From Arthrobacter alpinus (GTDB lineage: Bacteria; Actinomycetota; Actinomycetes; Actinomycetales; Micrococcaceae): 64,000 bases of DNA. The stretch spans positions 248,001 through 312,000 of the forward strand of contig NZ_FNTV01000001.1 in assembly GCF_900105965.1 (NCBI RefSeq), in the 5' to 3' direction. The notes below the pieces were generated by a model. That model did no database searches and was not told the DNA's origin. It was given only the letters and a program-made list of their open reading frames with translations. Made by a program: the position numbers and the translations under genes. Of the stretch, positions 34,780-43,971 are shown piece after piece; position 1 is the first letter of the stretch, and each line of letters opens with the position of its first letter.

Positions 34780-36626
34780 GTGAAATAGAAGCACTCGTTG
34801 CGCCGGCGAACGTCGGCCAAAAAGGGGCAGTTGTCCGGTCCCACGTCATTAAGAAAATCCTCAAAAACCCCATGGGACTCATCGCCGTTGTGGTGCTGGC
34901 CGTGATGGTCCTGATGGCCGTCCTGGCCAACGTGCTGGCACCGTTTGACCCCAACTTCGCCAATATCGGCAAGACCCTTGCCAACCCGGACGCAGCTAAC
35001 CTCCTGGGAACCGACAGTGTGGGCCGCGACGTCTGGTCACGCCTCGTCTTTGGCGCCCGGACCACGTTGCTTTCCGCGATTCTGTGTGCCGTGGTTGCTG
35101 TTGGAATCGGCCTCCCTTCCGGTCTCATTGCCGGTTACTACGCCGGTAAGTTCGACGGCATTGCAAACTGGGTGGTCAACCTGTTGATGGCCTTGCCCGG
35201 CATCATCGTGCTGTTGACCGTCCGCGCGGCTTTTGGGCCCTCGGTCTGGATTTCCATGATCGCCTTCGGCGTGCTGCTCAGCCCTGGTTACTTCCGTTTG
35301 ACCAGGACAGCCGTCCAGTCGGTTCGGAACGAACTTTATGTTGATGCCGCCCGCGTGGCCGGACTCAGCGACTGGGCCATCATTGTTCGCCATATTTTCT
35401 CCGTGGTCCGCGCCCCCATCATCATTCAAACTGCCATCGTGTGCGGTGTAGCCATCAGCATCCAGTCCGGACTTGAATTCCTGGGCCTGGGCGATCCTAC
35501 CGTGGCAACGTGGGGTGTCATGCTCAGTGAGGGGTTCAAGAACGTTTATCTGAACCCGACTCTGCTTCTCTGGCCGGCCCTTGCCATCGGTGCAACCATC
35601 GGTGCGCTGGTTCTGCTTGGTAACGCCGTACGTGATGCACTTGAGGATGCCGAAAAGATCAAGCCCGCCAAGCGCGGATCCGTTGAAGCATTGAGTGGTC
35701 GCACCGTCCCGGGCCGTGCGCAGCGTGAGGCAGTTGAAGCCGGAACTGAACACCACCTGGTCAAGGTTTCCCACCTCGGTGTGGGCTATCCGCAGGCCGA
35801 CGGCTCCGTCAAGAAGGTCGTCGACGACGTTTCCTTCCATGTGGACCGCGGTGAAGTCCTCGGGATTGTGGGGGAGTCAGGATCGGGCAAGTCGCAGACC
35901 GCATTCTCCATCCTGGGGCTGCTTCCGGACGCTGCACGGATTGTTGCCGGCAGCATCCAGTTTGACGGCAAGTACACGGTCGCACCCACTGACGATCGCG
36001 TCAGCCAGGGCCGGCTGAGCGAGTTCCGCGGCAAAAGGATCTCCTACATTCCACAGGAACCCATGAGCAACCTGGATCCCGCGTTCACGATCGGCCACCA
36101 GTTGGTCACCCCCATGGTCAGGGTCCTGGGCATCTCCAAGGCCGAGGCCAAGGCGCGGGCGTTGAAGCTGCTCGACGACGTCGGTATCCGTTTCCCGGAG
36201 AAAACCTTCAAGGCCTACCCGCACGAAGTCTCCGGCGGCATGGCCCAACGCGTCCTGATCGCTGGCGCCATCAGCTGTGAACCGGACCTCATCATCGCCG
36301 ATGAGCCCACCACAGCCCTGGACGTCACTGTCCAGGCAGATGTGCTGGATTTGATCCGCGACCTGCAGAAACGCCTCAACGTCGGTGTCATCCTCGTCAC
36401 GCACAACTTCGGCGTCGTCGCAGACCTCTGCGACCGAGTGGCCGTCATGCAGGACGGTCGCCTGGTTGAGGATGGGAATGTTCGTGACATCCTGCGCAAC
36501 CCGAAAGATCCCTACACGAAAAAGCTGCTCGGCTCCATGCTCGAGGGCAAGGAACCCATGACCATGTTGGTTAGCGCCGGTTCGGTAGCCGGCGGTCCGG
36601 AAGACGAGAAGGAGGCAGTCCTGTGA
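34776..36626 (+). CDS. ABC transporter permease fused to ATP-binding protein (DppC-DppD type)
   Basis: The 616-residue protein joins a DppC-type permease (about residues 20-290, with DSVGRDVWSRLVFGAR and DAARVAGLSDWAIIVRHI) to a DppD-type ATPase (about 325-600). The ATPase has Walker A GESGSGKSQ, the signature SGGMAQRV and Walker B LIIADEPTT. Such fusions exist in actinobacterial peptide-type importers. It overlaps both neighbours (ATGA before, GTGA after), and a second ATPase follows, giving a complete importer. Confidence 0.92.
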   Translation: MSEIEALVAPANVGQKGAVVRSHVIKKILKNPMGLIAVVVLAVMVLMAVLANVLAPFDPNFANIGKTLANPDAANLLGTDSVGRDVWSRLVFGARTTLLSAILCAVVAVGIGLPSGLIAGYYAGKFDGIANWVVNLLMALPGIIVLLTVRAAFGPSVWISMIAFGVLLSPGYFRLTRTAVQSVRNELYVDAARVAGLSDWAIIVRHIFSVVRAPIIIQTAIVCGVAISIQSGLEFLGLGDPTVATWGVMLSEGFKNVYLNPTLLLWPALAIGATIGALVLLGNAVRDALEDAEKIKPAKRGSVEALSGRTVPGRAQREAVEAGTEHHLVKVSHLGVGYPQADGSVKKVVDDVSFHVDRGEVLGIVGESGSGKSQTAFSILGLLPDAARIVAGSIQFDGKYTVAPTDDRVSQGRLSEFRGKRISYIPQEPMSNLDPAFTIGHQLVTPMVRVLGISKAEAKARALKLLDDVGIRFPEKTFKAYPHEVSGGMAQRVLIAGAISCEPDLIIADEPTTALDVTVQADVLDLIRDLQKRLNVGVILVTHNFGVVADLCDRVAVMQDGRLVEDGNVRDILRNPKDPYTKKLLGSMLEGKEPMTMLVSAGSVAGGPEDEKEAVL

Positions 36627-37522
36627 CAAACACCCAAGGCAACCCGTCCGGCGTCGGAGGTCAGGGAGAAAGCATCCTGACCGTGTCGAACCTCGACGTG
36701 GAATACCCGCTCAAAGGATTCCGCCGCAAACCCTTCCGTGCCCTGACGGACATCAACATCCACATCAAGCAGGGGGAAACCCTGGGGCTGGTGGGGGAGT
36801 CAGGCTCCGGCAAGACCACGTTGGGCCGGGCCATTCTGGGGCTCGCGCCGATCAGCAAGGGCAAGGTGGTCTTCGAAGGCAACGACATCACCGTGGCCGG
36901 TCGCAAGCAGCGCCGTTCATTGGGCCGGGATCTGCAGGTGGTCTTCCAAGATCCCTACACGTCCTTGAATCCTTCCTTGGAGATCGGCAACATCCTCGCC
37001 GAGCCGCTCGGAGTTCAAGGGAAGTCTCCTGCGGAAGCTCGGAAACGAGTTAAGGAACTGCTGGATCAGGTTGGCTTGCCCTCGGACGCCATCAGCCGGC
37101 TGCCGCGCGAATTCAGTGGCGGACAGCGTCAGCGTATCGCCATTGCACGAGCCCTGGCGCTCTCGCCCAAGCTCATTGTTTGCGATGAACCGGTCAGTGC
37201 CCTGGACCTCTCAACCCAGGCCGTGGTGCTGGATCTGTTCCTGCAGATTCAGCGCGACACCGGCGTGTCATATCTGTTCGTCTCCCACGATCTTGATGTG
37301 GTGCGCCACATCAGCCACCGGGTCGCTGTCATGTATCACGGCGAGATCGTGGAACAAGGCACCTCCGAGCAAATCACGCGGGCTCCGGAGCACCCGTACA
37401 CGCAGCGGCTCCTGCTCGCCTCACCCGTGCCGGACCCCGACCGCCAAGCAAAGCGCCGCAATGACCGGCACGAGCTGCTGGCAGCACAGCGGCTCGAAGC
37501 CGCAGCATCCGTGCCGGCCTAG
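36623..37522 (+). CDS. ABC transporter ATP-binding protein (DppF type)
   Basis: The 299-residue ATPase has Walker A GESGSGKTT near residue 60, the Q-loop in VVFQDPYTSLNPS, signature SGGQRQR, and Walker B LIVCDEPVSALD. The C-terminal part includes HPYTQRLLLASPVPDP, typical of DppF/OppF. The GTG start overlaps the preceding TGA. With the binding protein, permease and fusion it completes a family 5-type importer. Confidence 0.92.
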   Translation: MTNTQGNPSGVGGQGESILTVSNLDVEYPLKGFRRKPFRALTDINIHIKQGETLGLVGESGSGKTTLGRAILGLAPISKGKVVFEGNDITVAGRKQRRSLGRDLQVVFQDPYTSLNPSLEIGNILAEPLGVQGKSPAEARKRVKELLDQVGLPSDAISRLPREFSGGQRQRIAIARALALSPKLIVCDEPVSALDLSTQAVVLDLFLQIQRDTGVSYLFVSHDLDVVRHISHRVAVMYHGEIVEQGTSEQITRAPEHPYTQRLLLASPVPDPDRQAKRRNDRHELLAAQRLEAAASVPA

Positions 37523-37557
37523 CGGCCACCCAAGTTTTCAAACGTCAAATAAGTGCC

Positions 37558-37581
37558 GGACGGGGCCCGAAAGCCCCGTCC
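37558..37581 (+). other. Intercistronic hairpin before the second isomerase gene
   Basis: GGACGGGGC (37558-37566) pairs with GCCCCGTCC (37573-37581), with a 6-base loop, 7 bases before AAAGGAAAATC and GTG 37597. It can modulate translation or mRNA stability; there is no T-run. Confidence 0.55.
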
Positions 37582-37596
37582 AACGAAAGGAAAATC

Positions 37597-38457
37597 GTGG
37601 CAAAAATCGGTGTACAGGCAATGATGCTCAAGGACAGCTTTGCGGAAGTAGGCGCCTTTGAAACGCTCCGCAAGGTTAGCGACCTGGGCTACAACGCCGT
37701 CGAGATTTCCCAGGTTCCGATGGACGAAAAAAACGTCTCCGAGCTGGAAAAGGCGCAGACCGAGCTGGGCATGGACGTGGCGTCGCTGTCGGTCATGATG
37801 GAAAAGCCCGTGGGCCGCCCAGGGGAATCCCTCAAGGAAGACTTCGACAAGATCGTCAACGACGCCAAGCGTCTTGACACAAACCTCGTGCGAATTGGCA
37901 TGCTGCCATTCGGAGCAATGACCTCGATCGACGCCGTCGTTGACTTTGCGAAGGAAACCAACGGCTACGCCGAACGCCTCGCAGAGCACGGCATCAGCCT
38001 GTACTACCACAATCACCACATTGAGTTCGCGAAGTTTGATGGCAAGTACATGCTGGACATCATCAACGAAAACTCACCGGCCATGGGCCTGGAAATCGAT
38101 GTCCACTGGGTACAGCGCGGCGGACTTGACCCCGTGCGAACCCTCGAGAAGTATGCCGGTCGCACCGCCATGGTTCACCTGAAGGACTACCGGATCGGCA
38201 TGATGCCGGAGTCGGCCCTTGGCTACCTGGAATCCGGTGACTTCGTCAATTTCATGACCGAGTTCAAGAACGTTGTTCAGTTTGCGGAGGTAGGGGAGGG
38301 CAACCTCGATTTCCCCTCCATCATTCCTGCCGCAGAAGCCGCAGGCGCCCAGTACATGTTGGTGGAGCAGGACGAACTGTACGGCCGCACCGTGTGGGAG
38401 GTTCTGGAAACCTCTCACCGCAACCTGACCACGATGGGCTTCGGCGATCGATTCTGA
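37597..38457 (+). CDS. Sugar phosphate isomerase/epimerase-type TIM-barrel protein 2
   Basis: The 286-residue protein is of the same broad family as the protein at 30056 but only distantly similar. Candidate ligands are H in YYHNHHIEF, D in EIDVHWVQRGG, H in MVHLKDYR and E in MLVEQDELYG. ATP-independent isomerisation or epimerisation of a sugar, keto-sugar or inositol is expected. GTG 37597 follows AAAGGA. It pairs with the Gfo/Idh oxidoreductase that follows, giving the locus two isomerase-oxidoreductase modules. Confidence 0.85.
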   Translation: MAKIGVQAMMLKDSFAEVGAFETLRKVSDLGYNAVEISQVPMDEKNVSELEKAQTELGMDVASLSVMMEKPVGRPGESLKEDFDKIVNDAKRLDTNLVRIGMLPFGAMTSIDAVVDFAKETNGYAERLAEHGISLYYHNHHIEFAKFDGKYMLDIINENSPAMGLEIDVHWVQRGGLDPVRTLEKYAGRTAMVHLKDYRIGMMPESALGYLESGDFVNFMTEFKNVVQFAEVGEGNLDFPSIIPAAEAAGAQYMLVEQDELYGRTVWEVLETSHRNLTTMGFGDRF

Positions 38458-38513
38458 CGCTAGATCTCGACGCGCCACACACCGATTTAATACAACGAAA
38501 TGGAGCAACACCA

Positions 38514-39680
38514 GTGAGCAACAAAGTACGCCTGGGCATTATCGGCCTCGGCCAGCAGGGCGGCGCCTACGCCAAGTTCATCACCGACGGCATGGTCCCG
38601 AACATGGTGATCGGCGCCATCACTGACACAGACCCGGCCAAGCGTGAACTCGCATCAGAAACTTACCCGGACGTCAAGGTCTATGACGACTACCTGACCA
38701 TGCTGGACAGCGGCGACGTTGACGCCGTCGTCACCTGTGTGCCGCACTACCTGCACCCCGAGATGGGCATTGCCACGCTCAAGCGTGGCATCCACGCCCT
38801 CGTGGAAAAGCCGGCCGGCGTTTACACCAAGCAGGTCAAGGAACTCAACGAGTTTGCCGCAAGCAAGCCGGAGCTCTCCTTTGCCATCATGTTCAACCAG
38901 CGCAACAACCCGCTGTACCAGCGCCTGAAGGAAATCGTCGACAACGGCGAGATCGGCAACATCTTGCGCACCAACTGGATCATCACCAACTGGTGGCGTC
39001 CCCAGGGCTACTACAACTCCAGCGAATGGCGCGCAACCTGGGGCGGCGAGGGCGGTGGCGTCCTGGTCAACCAGGCTCCGCACCAGTTGGATTTGTGGCA
39101 GTGGATCTGCGGCGTGCCGAAGTCCGTCTTCGCCAAGGTCTCCTACGGGTTCCGCCGCGACATTGCGGTTGAAGATGAGGTCACCGCGTTGGTTGACTAC
39201 GGCAATGGCGCAACGGGAACTTTCGTCACAGCCACGCATGACATGATCGGCACCGACCGCTTCGAAATCCTGGGAGATCAGGGAAAGATCGTTGTGGAAG
39301 GCAGCAAGACCGCCACAGTGACGCGCCTGAAGAAGAAGGAACGCGAGATCAGCGAAAGCATGGGCATGGAGGATGTCCGCAGGCTGTTCATGGGCCAGCT
39401 GGACATGGATGAGTTCCGGTCCACCGAGATTGTCGAGTTTGAGTCGGTCTGGGGTGCCCAACACGCAGGGGTTTTGGAAAACTTCGCCGCCAACATCCTC
39501 GATGGCACACCGCTGCTGGCGCCCGGATCCGATGGCATCAACGGCGTCCGCTTGGCCAACGCCATCCACCTCTCCAGCTGGAAGGGCGAAGAAGTGGGCC
39601 TGGACTTTGACGAAGACGAGTTCCTGGGCCTGCTCAATGACCGCATTCGTGAAGAGGGCAAGTACTCAGAACGTGCCTAA
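38514..39680 (+). CDS. Gfo/Idh/MocA-family oxidoreductase 2
   Basis: The 388-residue enzyme starts at GTG 38514 after TGGAGC. It has the Rossmann motif IGLGQQGG near residue 10, VEKPAGVYT with the catalytic Lys near 100, NQRNNPLYQRLKEI, and GGGVLVNQAPHQLDLWQW. NAD(P)-dependent oxidation or reduction of a sugar or glycoside is expected. A terminator-like hairpin follows, so it probably ends this transcript. Confidence 0.9.
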   Translation: MSNKVRLGIIGLGQQGGAYAKFITDGMVPNMVIGAITDTDPAKRELASETYPDVKVYDDYLTMLDSGDVDAVVTCVPHYLHPEMGIATLKRGIHALVEKPAGVYTKQVKELNEFAASKPELSFAIMFNQRNNPLYQRLKEIVDNGEIGNILRTNWIITNWWRPQGYYNSSEWRATWGGEGGGVLVNQAPHQLDLWQWICGVPKSVFAKVSYGFRRDIAVEDEVTALVDYGNGATGTFVTATHDMIGTDRFEILGDQGKIVVEGSKTATVTRLKKKEREISESMGMEDVRRLFMGQLDMDEFRSTEIVEFESVWGAQHAGVLENFAANILDGTPLLAPGSDGINGVRLANAIHLSSWKGEEVGLDFDEDEFLGLLNDRIREEGKYSERA

Positions 39681-39705
39681 GGTGCCTCACGGTTCATAGC
39701 ATTCA

Positions 39706-39744
39706 AACCGGCCAGTTCCGTCCTTCCGACGGTGCTGGCCGGTT
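39706..39744 (+). terminator. Terminator-like hairpin before the second lacI gene
   Basis: AACCGGCCAG (39706-39715) pairs with CTGGCCGGTT (39735-39744), with a nested CCG/CGG pair. No long T-run follows. Confidence 0.65.
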
Positions 39745-39762
39745 GTGCGTTAAGCTGGCAAA

Positions 39763-39778
39763 TGGCAACCAATTGCGG
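39763..39778 (+). promoter_or_regulatory. Possible weak LacI-type operator before the second lacI gene
   Basis: TGGCAACCAATTGCGG keeps the left half TGGCAACC but loses the right half. It abuts GGAGG, the ribosome binding site, 10 bases before the TTG start; a bound repressor could act as a roadblock. Confidence 0.4.
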
Positions 39779-39787
39779 AGGATTCAC

Positions 39788-40840
39788 TTGACTGACATAG
39801 ACCAGACCGGAGACACGCCTCGGAGCGCTGTGCCCACCCCAAAAACGGGCAAATCCTCGCCCACCATCTATGACATTGCCGAGCTGGCCGGGGTCAACCC
39901 GTCCACCGTGTCCCGCGCACTGAGCAAACCCGGACGGGTCAGTCCCAAGACGGCCCAAAAGATCATGGTTGCCGCCGAGCAGCTGAACTATCAAGTCAAC
40001 GTTTTCGCCCGGGCGCTGCCCACCGGCCGCACCCAGACCATCGGTCTGATCGTCTCTGACATCACCAACCCTGCCTTCTTCGACGTCATCCGTGGAGCTG
40101 AAGCTGCCGCTTCAGCAAGGGACTACACCCTGATGCTGGCCGAATCCACGGAGTCCGCTGATCTGGAACTGACCGCTGCGCGCCGCATGCTCGCCACTGT
40201 GGACGGTCTGATCCTCGCGAGCCCGCGTCTTTCCGATGAGGAAATTGCTTCATTGGCGGCAAAAAAGCCGGTGGTGGTCATCAACCGCACTGTTGACGGC
40301 GTACCCAGCGTCATTGCAGATTCGGATTCCGGGGTGAGCGACGCTGTTCGGCACTTGGCCGACATGGGGCATACGGAAATCTCCTACGTGGCTGGACCGG
40401 AACGGTCCTGGATGTCTGCTCGACGGTGGGAGAGCATCAAGGCGCGATGTGACTGGCATGGCATCACGGCCGCAGTGGTGGCTTCCAGCCAGCCAACGGT
40501 CGACGGCGGACGGCGTACCGCTGCGACGGTGCGGGCTGGCACGGCCACGGCCGTGATTTGCTACAACGATCTCATGGCCATTGGTCTCATGCGGGAGCTT
40601 CAGGCGGCCGGCCTTGCGATTCCCCAGGACCTGAGCATCATGGGCTTCGACAATATTTTCGGCTCCGATTTCACGACCCCGCCACTGTCCACCATCAAGT
40701 CGCCGCTCAGTGAGCTGGGCGCGGCGGCCCTCCAACGCGTCTTGGATGCGGTGGATCACGCAGACGCGGCGCCAACGCTTCCGGCCCTTCCAACGGAGCT
40801 GGTTTTGCGGGGTTCCACTGGACGTGTCAAGGGCTCCTGA
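39788..40840 (+). CDS. LacI-family transcriptional regulator 2
   Basis: The 350-residue regulator starts at TTG 39788 after GGAGGATTCAC; an ATG 45 bases upstream lies in operator sequence. The head reads PTIYDIAELAGVNPSTVSRAL, then the hinge VNVFARALPTGRT, and the ligand domain follows, ending VLRGSTGR as in regulator 1. The two LacI proteins have the same length and close head sequences, so they may read the same operators. Confidence 0.9.
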   Translation: MTDIDQTGDTPRSAVPTPKTGKSSPTIYDIAELAGVNPSTVSRALSKPGRVSPKTAQKIMVAAEQLNYQVNVFARALPTGRTQTIGLIVSDITNPAFFDVIRGAEAAASARDYTLMLAESTESADLELTAARRMLATVDGLILASPRLSDEEIASLAAKKPVVVINRTVDGVPSVIADSDSGVSDAVRHLADMGHTEISYVAGPERSWMSARRWESIKARCDWHGITAAVVASSQPTVDGGRRTAATVRAGTATAVICYNDLMAIGLMRELQAAGLAIPQDLSIMGFDNIFGSDFTTPPLSTIKSPLSELGAAALQRVLDAVDHADAAPTLPALPTELVLRGSTGRVKGS

Positions 40841-40868
40841 ACGCCGCGGAAACCGTTACGGCAATATT

Positions 40869-40908
40869 TGGCAACCGGTTGACAAAATGGGTGAATTGCA
40901 GCGACGAT
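40869..40908 (+). promoter_or_regulatory. Promoter with LacI-type operator before uxaC
   Basis: The operator TGGCAACCGGTTGACA is at 40869-40884. The -35 TTGACA (40879-40884) is its right end, and GACGAT (40903-40908) after 18 bases is the best -10. The expected transcription start is close to the uxaC ATG at 40915, so the message may be leaderless. Confidence 0.7.
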
Positions 40909-40914
40909 TGACCT

Positions 40915-42372
40915 ATGTCACATTTCCCTTCATCAACAGAGCCCATTTCCGAGGCGCCTGCCGCGACATCGTTGTCGCCGGCCGCTGATCCCAACCGGCT
41001 GCTGCCCGCGGACCCTCGCACCCGATCCATTGCTCGGGACTTGCTGGCCCAGGTGGAAAACCTGCCGATCATTTCTCCGCACGGACACGTTGAGGCGTCC
41101 ATGCTCCAGCTGGACACCCCGTTCCCTGACCCGGCAACGCTGCTGGTCAGCCCGGATCACTATGTCACCCGGCTGATCCACGCCAGCGGTGTGCCCCTGG
41201 AGCGCCTGCGCATGGGCGGCACCACGGCCGTTGAGCCGCGTGAGACATGGCGCGAATTCGCGAAGGCCTGGCCGCTCTTTGACGGCACGGCCTCCGGTTA
41301 TTGGATGCGAGATTCCTTCCAGCATGTCTTCGGCCTGTCCAGGGAAGTCAACGAGGAGAACGCGGATGCACTCTTTGATGAGCTTGACGCAAAGCTGAGG
41401 AGCCCCGAGTTCCTTCCGCGTCAGCTGTTCAAGGACTTCAATATTGAGGTTCTCGCAACGACTGACGACCCGCTCGATGATTTGGCCGCTCACGCAGCAA
41501 TCGCCAAGGACCCCACGTTCACTGGCCGCGTGTTGCCCACCTTCCGACCCGACGCGTACATCAAGTTCGCTGCCGTCGGTTGGGCCGAGCGGGTGGAGAA
41601 GCTCATTGCTGTTGCCGGCGACGGGCTCACGGGCTACGCCGGATACATCCGCGCACTGGAAAACCGACGCCAGTACTTTGTGGAACACGGAGCCGTCTCA
41701 GCCGATCACGGCGTCCGCACGGCGCTGACTTTGCGGCTGGATGGCAGCGCTGCCGAGGCCTTGTTTGAGAAGGCCCGCCGCGGCGAGGCAACGGCGCAGG
41801 ACGCCGATGTGTTCGAGGCGCACATGACCTACCAGATGGCCCGCATGTCGGTGGCCGACGGTTTGGTCATGACCATCCACCCTGGTGTATTCCGCAACCA
41901 CCACACGGCCTCGTTCAACAAGTTTGGCGCCGACACGGGCCACGACATCCCGTTTGGCGTCAGCTACACCGAAGCATTGCGTCCCATGCTGGAGGACTTC
42001 GGCACGGCACCAGGCTTCCACTTCATTCCTTTCACGATTGACGAGACCGCCTTCTCTCGCGAAATTGCGCCCCTGGCCGGGTTCTACCCTTCAGTCTTCA
42101 TCGGCGCCCCGTGGTGGTTCCTCGACGCGCCCGACGCCATGCTGCGCTTCCGCAGCGCCGTCACCGAGACCGCAGGTTTCTCGCGTTCATCGGGGTTCAT
42201 CGATGACACCCGGGCCTTCTGCTCCATTCCAGCCCGCCACAACACCTCGCGCCGCATCGAGGCTGCGTTCCTGGCCCGCCTCGTGGCCGAAAGCCGCGTC
42301 AGCGAGGCCCGCGCGCACGAGATCATCGTTGACATTGTTGACGCGGCACCCCGTCGCGCCTTCAAGTTGTGA
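40915..42372 (+). CDS. uxaC: Glucuronate isomerase UxaC
   Basis: UxaC interconverts D-glucuronate and D-fructuronate (also galacturonate and tagaturonate) in the cytoplasm. The 485-residue length is typical, and the amidohydrolase-like metal motif HGH is at residues 56-58 (ISPHGHV). Further family marks are WREFAKAWPLFDGT and RHNTSRRIEA near the end. It follows a LacI-type operator. No clear ribosome binding site precedes ATG 40915. Its stop overlaps the start of the next gene (GTGA). Confidence 0.95.
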   Translation: MSHFPSSTEPISEAPAATSLSPAADPNRLLPADPRTRSIARDLLAQVENLPIISPHGHVEASMLQLDTPFPDPATLLVSPDHYVTRLIHASGVPLERLRMGGTTAVEPRETWREFAKAWPLFDGTASGYWMRDSFQHVFGLSREVNEENADALFDELDAKLRSPEFLPRQLFKDFNIEVLATTDDPLDDLAAHAAIAKDPTFTGRVLPTFRPDAYIKFAAVGWAERVEKLIAVAGDGLTGYAGYIRALENRRQYFVEHGAVSADHGVRTALTLRLDGSAAEALFEKARRGEATAQDADVFEAHMTYQMARMSVADGLVMTIHPGVFRNHHTASFNKFGADTGHDIPFGVSYTEALRPMLEDFGTAPGFHFIPFTIDETAFSREIAPLAGFYPSVFIGAPWWFLDAPDAMLRFRSAVTETAGFSRSSGFIDDTRAFCSIPARHNTSRRIEAAFLARLVAESRVSEARAHEIIVDIVDAAPRRAFKL

Positions 42373-43844
42373 GCGCCATCGTGACCACCCTCCCCGAAAC
42401 TGAAATGACGACCACCATGAGTGCAACGAAGCACCTGAGCCGAACCAGCGACACCCCGCCCGCACCGGTGCGCATTGTCCACTTGGGACTCGGCGCTTTC
42501 CACCGCGCCCACCAGGCGTGGTACACCCAGCACGCCAGTGATGGTGCGCAGTGGGGGATCGCGGCATTTACCGGACGCCGCCCGGACGCCGCCACCGCCC
42601 TGTCCGCCCAGGATGGCCTGTTCACGCTCATTGAACGCGGCGGCAACGGCGACAAGTTTGAACTCATGACTTCCATCGTGGAAGCTCATGACGGCGCCGA
42701 CGTTGACGCGCTGTCCAAGCTTGTGGCGGCGCCCACCACGGCCCTTGTCACCTTGACCATCACCGAGGCCGCCTACAACCTGGCAGCCGACGGCACCTTG
42801 GATCTGGCCAATCCTGCCGTTCAAAGCGACATTGACATCTTGCGGGCCCTCACTGCCGCTGACGCCACAGCTGCCGCGGACGACGCCGGGCACGCGCCTG
42901 CCGCTGTCACGGCGGCGGGCCGTTTGGTGCAGGCCTTGGCGGCCCGGCGCAGCTCCGGTGCGGGGCTCATCGCTGTGGTGTCGTGCGACAACTTGGCCCA
43001 CAATGCCACGGCGGCGCGTGCAGCCATTGGTGGACTGGCCGACGTCGTCGATCCCGGCCTGGGTGCCTGGATTGCCGAGAATGTCAGTTTTGTTGGCACC
43101 TCGATCGACCGCATCACCCCGCGCACGACCGACGCCGAAATCGCGTTGGTTGAGACGGAGTGCGGCTACGCCGATTCCTCACCTGTTGTGACCGAGCCCT
43201 TTAGTGACTGGGTTCTCAGCGGTGAGTTCCCCGCCGGGCGTCCGGACTGGGCCAGCGCAGGAGCTGTGTTTGTGGACGAGATTGAGCACTTTGAGAACCG
43301 CAAACTGTGGTTGCTCAACGGCTCCCACTCGCTCATGGCCTACGCCGGCCAGCTCCGCGGGCACAAAACTGTGGCGGAGGCCCTGGCTGACCCCGTGTGC
43401 GCCGTCTGGATTACAGAATTTTGGGACGAGGCGCAAGCCAATCTGCCCGCCGAAGGCCTGAATATCCCCGCGTACCGCGTCGCGCTCTTGGAACGGTTCG
43501 GCAATGCCCGGATAGCCCACCACCTGGCCCAGATCGCCATGGACGGATCCAGCAAGCTGCGCATGCGGGCCGTGCCGGTGTTGAAGGCAGAGCTGGCTGC
43601 CGGACATTCCGGCGCCGGTGCCGCAAGGATGATCGCGGCCTGGGTTGCATTCCTGCGACGGGCTCATCACACCGGGGCGCCAATTGCTGATTCTGCTTCG
43701 GCTGAGCTTGAGGCGGCGTTGAATCTTGATTCCGGGGCGGACCTTGTTGCCTTGATGGCCATTCTCGATGTGCAGCTGGCACAGGATGCTGCGGCTGTTG
43801 CTGCCGTGGCCGCACTGGCTGAGGGGTTTGCTGCCCAGGCGTAA
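42369..43844 (+). CDS. uxuB: Mannitol dehydrogenase-family fructuronate reductase (UxuB/UxaB type)
   Basis: The 491-residue enzyme belongs to the long-chain mannitol dehydrogenases, here expected to reduce fructuronate to mannonate with NADH. The N-terminal motif is IVHLGLGAFHRAHQAWY, followed by VSCDNL and TPRTTD, and the catalytic Lys is in HFENRKLWLLNGSHS. The GTG start overlaps the uxaC stop; an ATG at 42405 would trim a variable N-terminus. A long hairpin terminator follows. Confidence 0.9.
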   Translation: MSAIVTTLPETEMTTTMSATKHLSRTSDTPPAPVRIVHLGLGAFHRAHQAWYTQHASDGAQWGIAAFTGRRPDAATALSAQDGLFTLIERGGNGDKFELMTSIVEAHDGADVDALSKLVAAPTTALVTLTITEAAYNLAADGTLDLANPAVQSDIDILRALTAADATAAADDAGHAPAAVTAAGRLVQALAARRSSGAGLIAVVSCDNLAHNATAARAAIGGLADVVDPGLGAWIAENVSFVGTSIDRITPRTTDAEIALVETECGYADSSPVVTEPFSDWVLSGEFPAGRPDWASAGAVFVDEIEHFENRKLWLLNGSHSLMAYAGQLRGHKTVAEALADPVCAVWITEFWDEAQANLPAEGLNIPAYRVALLERFGNARIAHHLAQIAMDGSSKLRMRAVPVLKAELAAGHSGAGAARMIAAWVAFLRRAHHTGAPIADSASAELEAALNLDSGADLVALMAILDVQLAQDAAAVAAVAALAEGFAAQA

Positions 43845-43871
43845 CTCCGGCCGGAGTGCCCAAACCACATC

Positions 43872-43923
43872 GAACGGGCAGTGGTTGTTGATGTTGCCCA
43901 ACATCAACAACTGCTGCCCGTTC
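43872..43923 (+). terminator. Long hairpin terminator after the fructuronate reductase gene
   Basis: GAACGGGCAG (43872-43881) pairs with CTGCCCGTTC (43914-43923), and the inner TTGTTGATGTT pairs with AACATCAACAA (43900-43910). ATTTAAGG follows, a weak T-run. Confidence 0.8.
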
Positions 43924-43971
43924 ATTTAAGGGGTTGCAGCAGCGACTGTGAAGAAAAGTTAAAGAAAATGT

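Noticed and set aside
38394..38513. Extended start of Gfo/Idh oxidoreductase 2 overlapping the isomerase gene
   Set aside because: The Rossmann fold begins right after GTG 38514, which has TGGAGC upstream.
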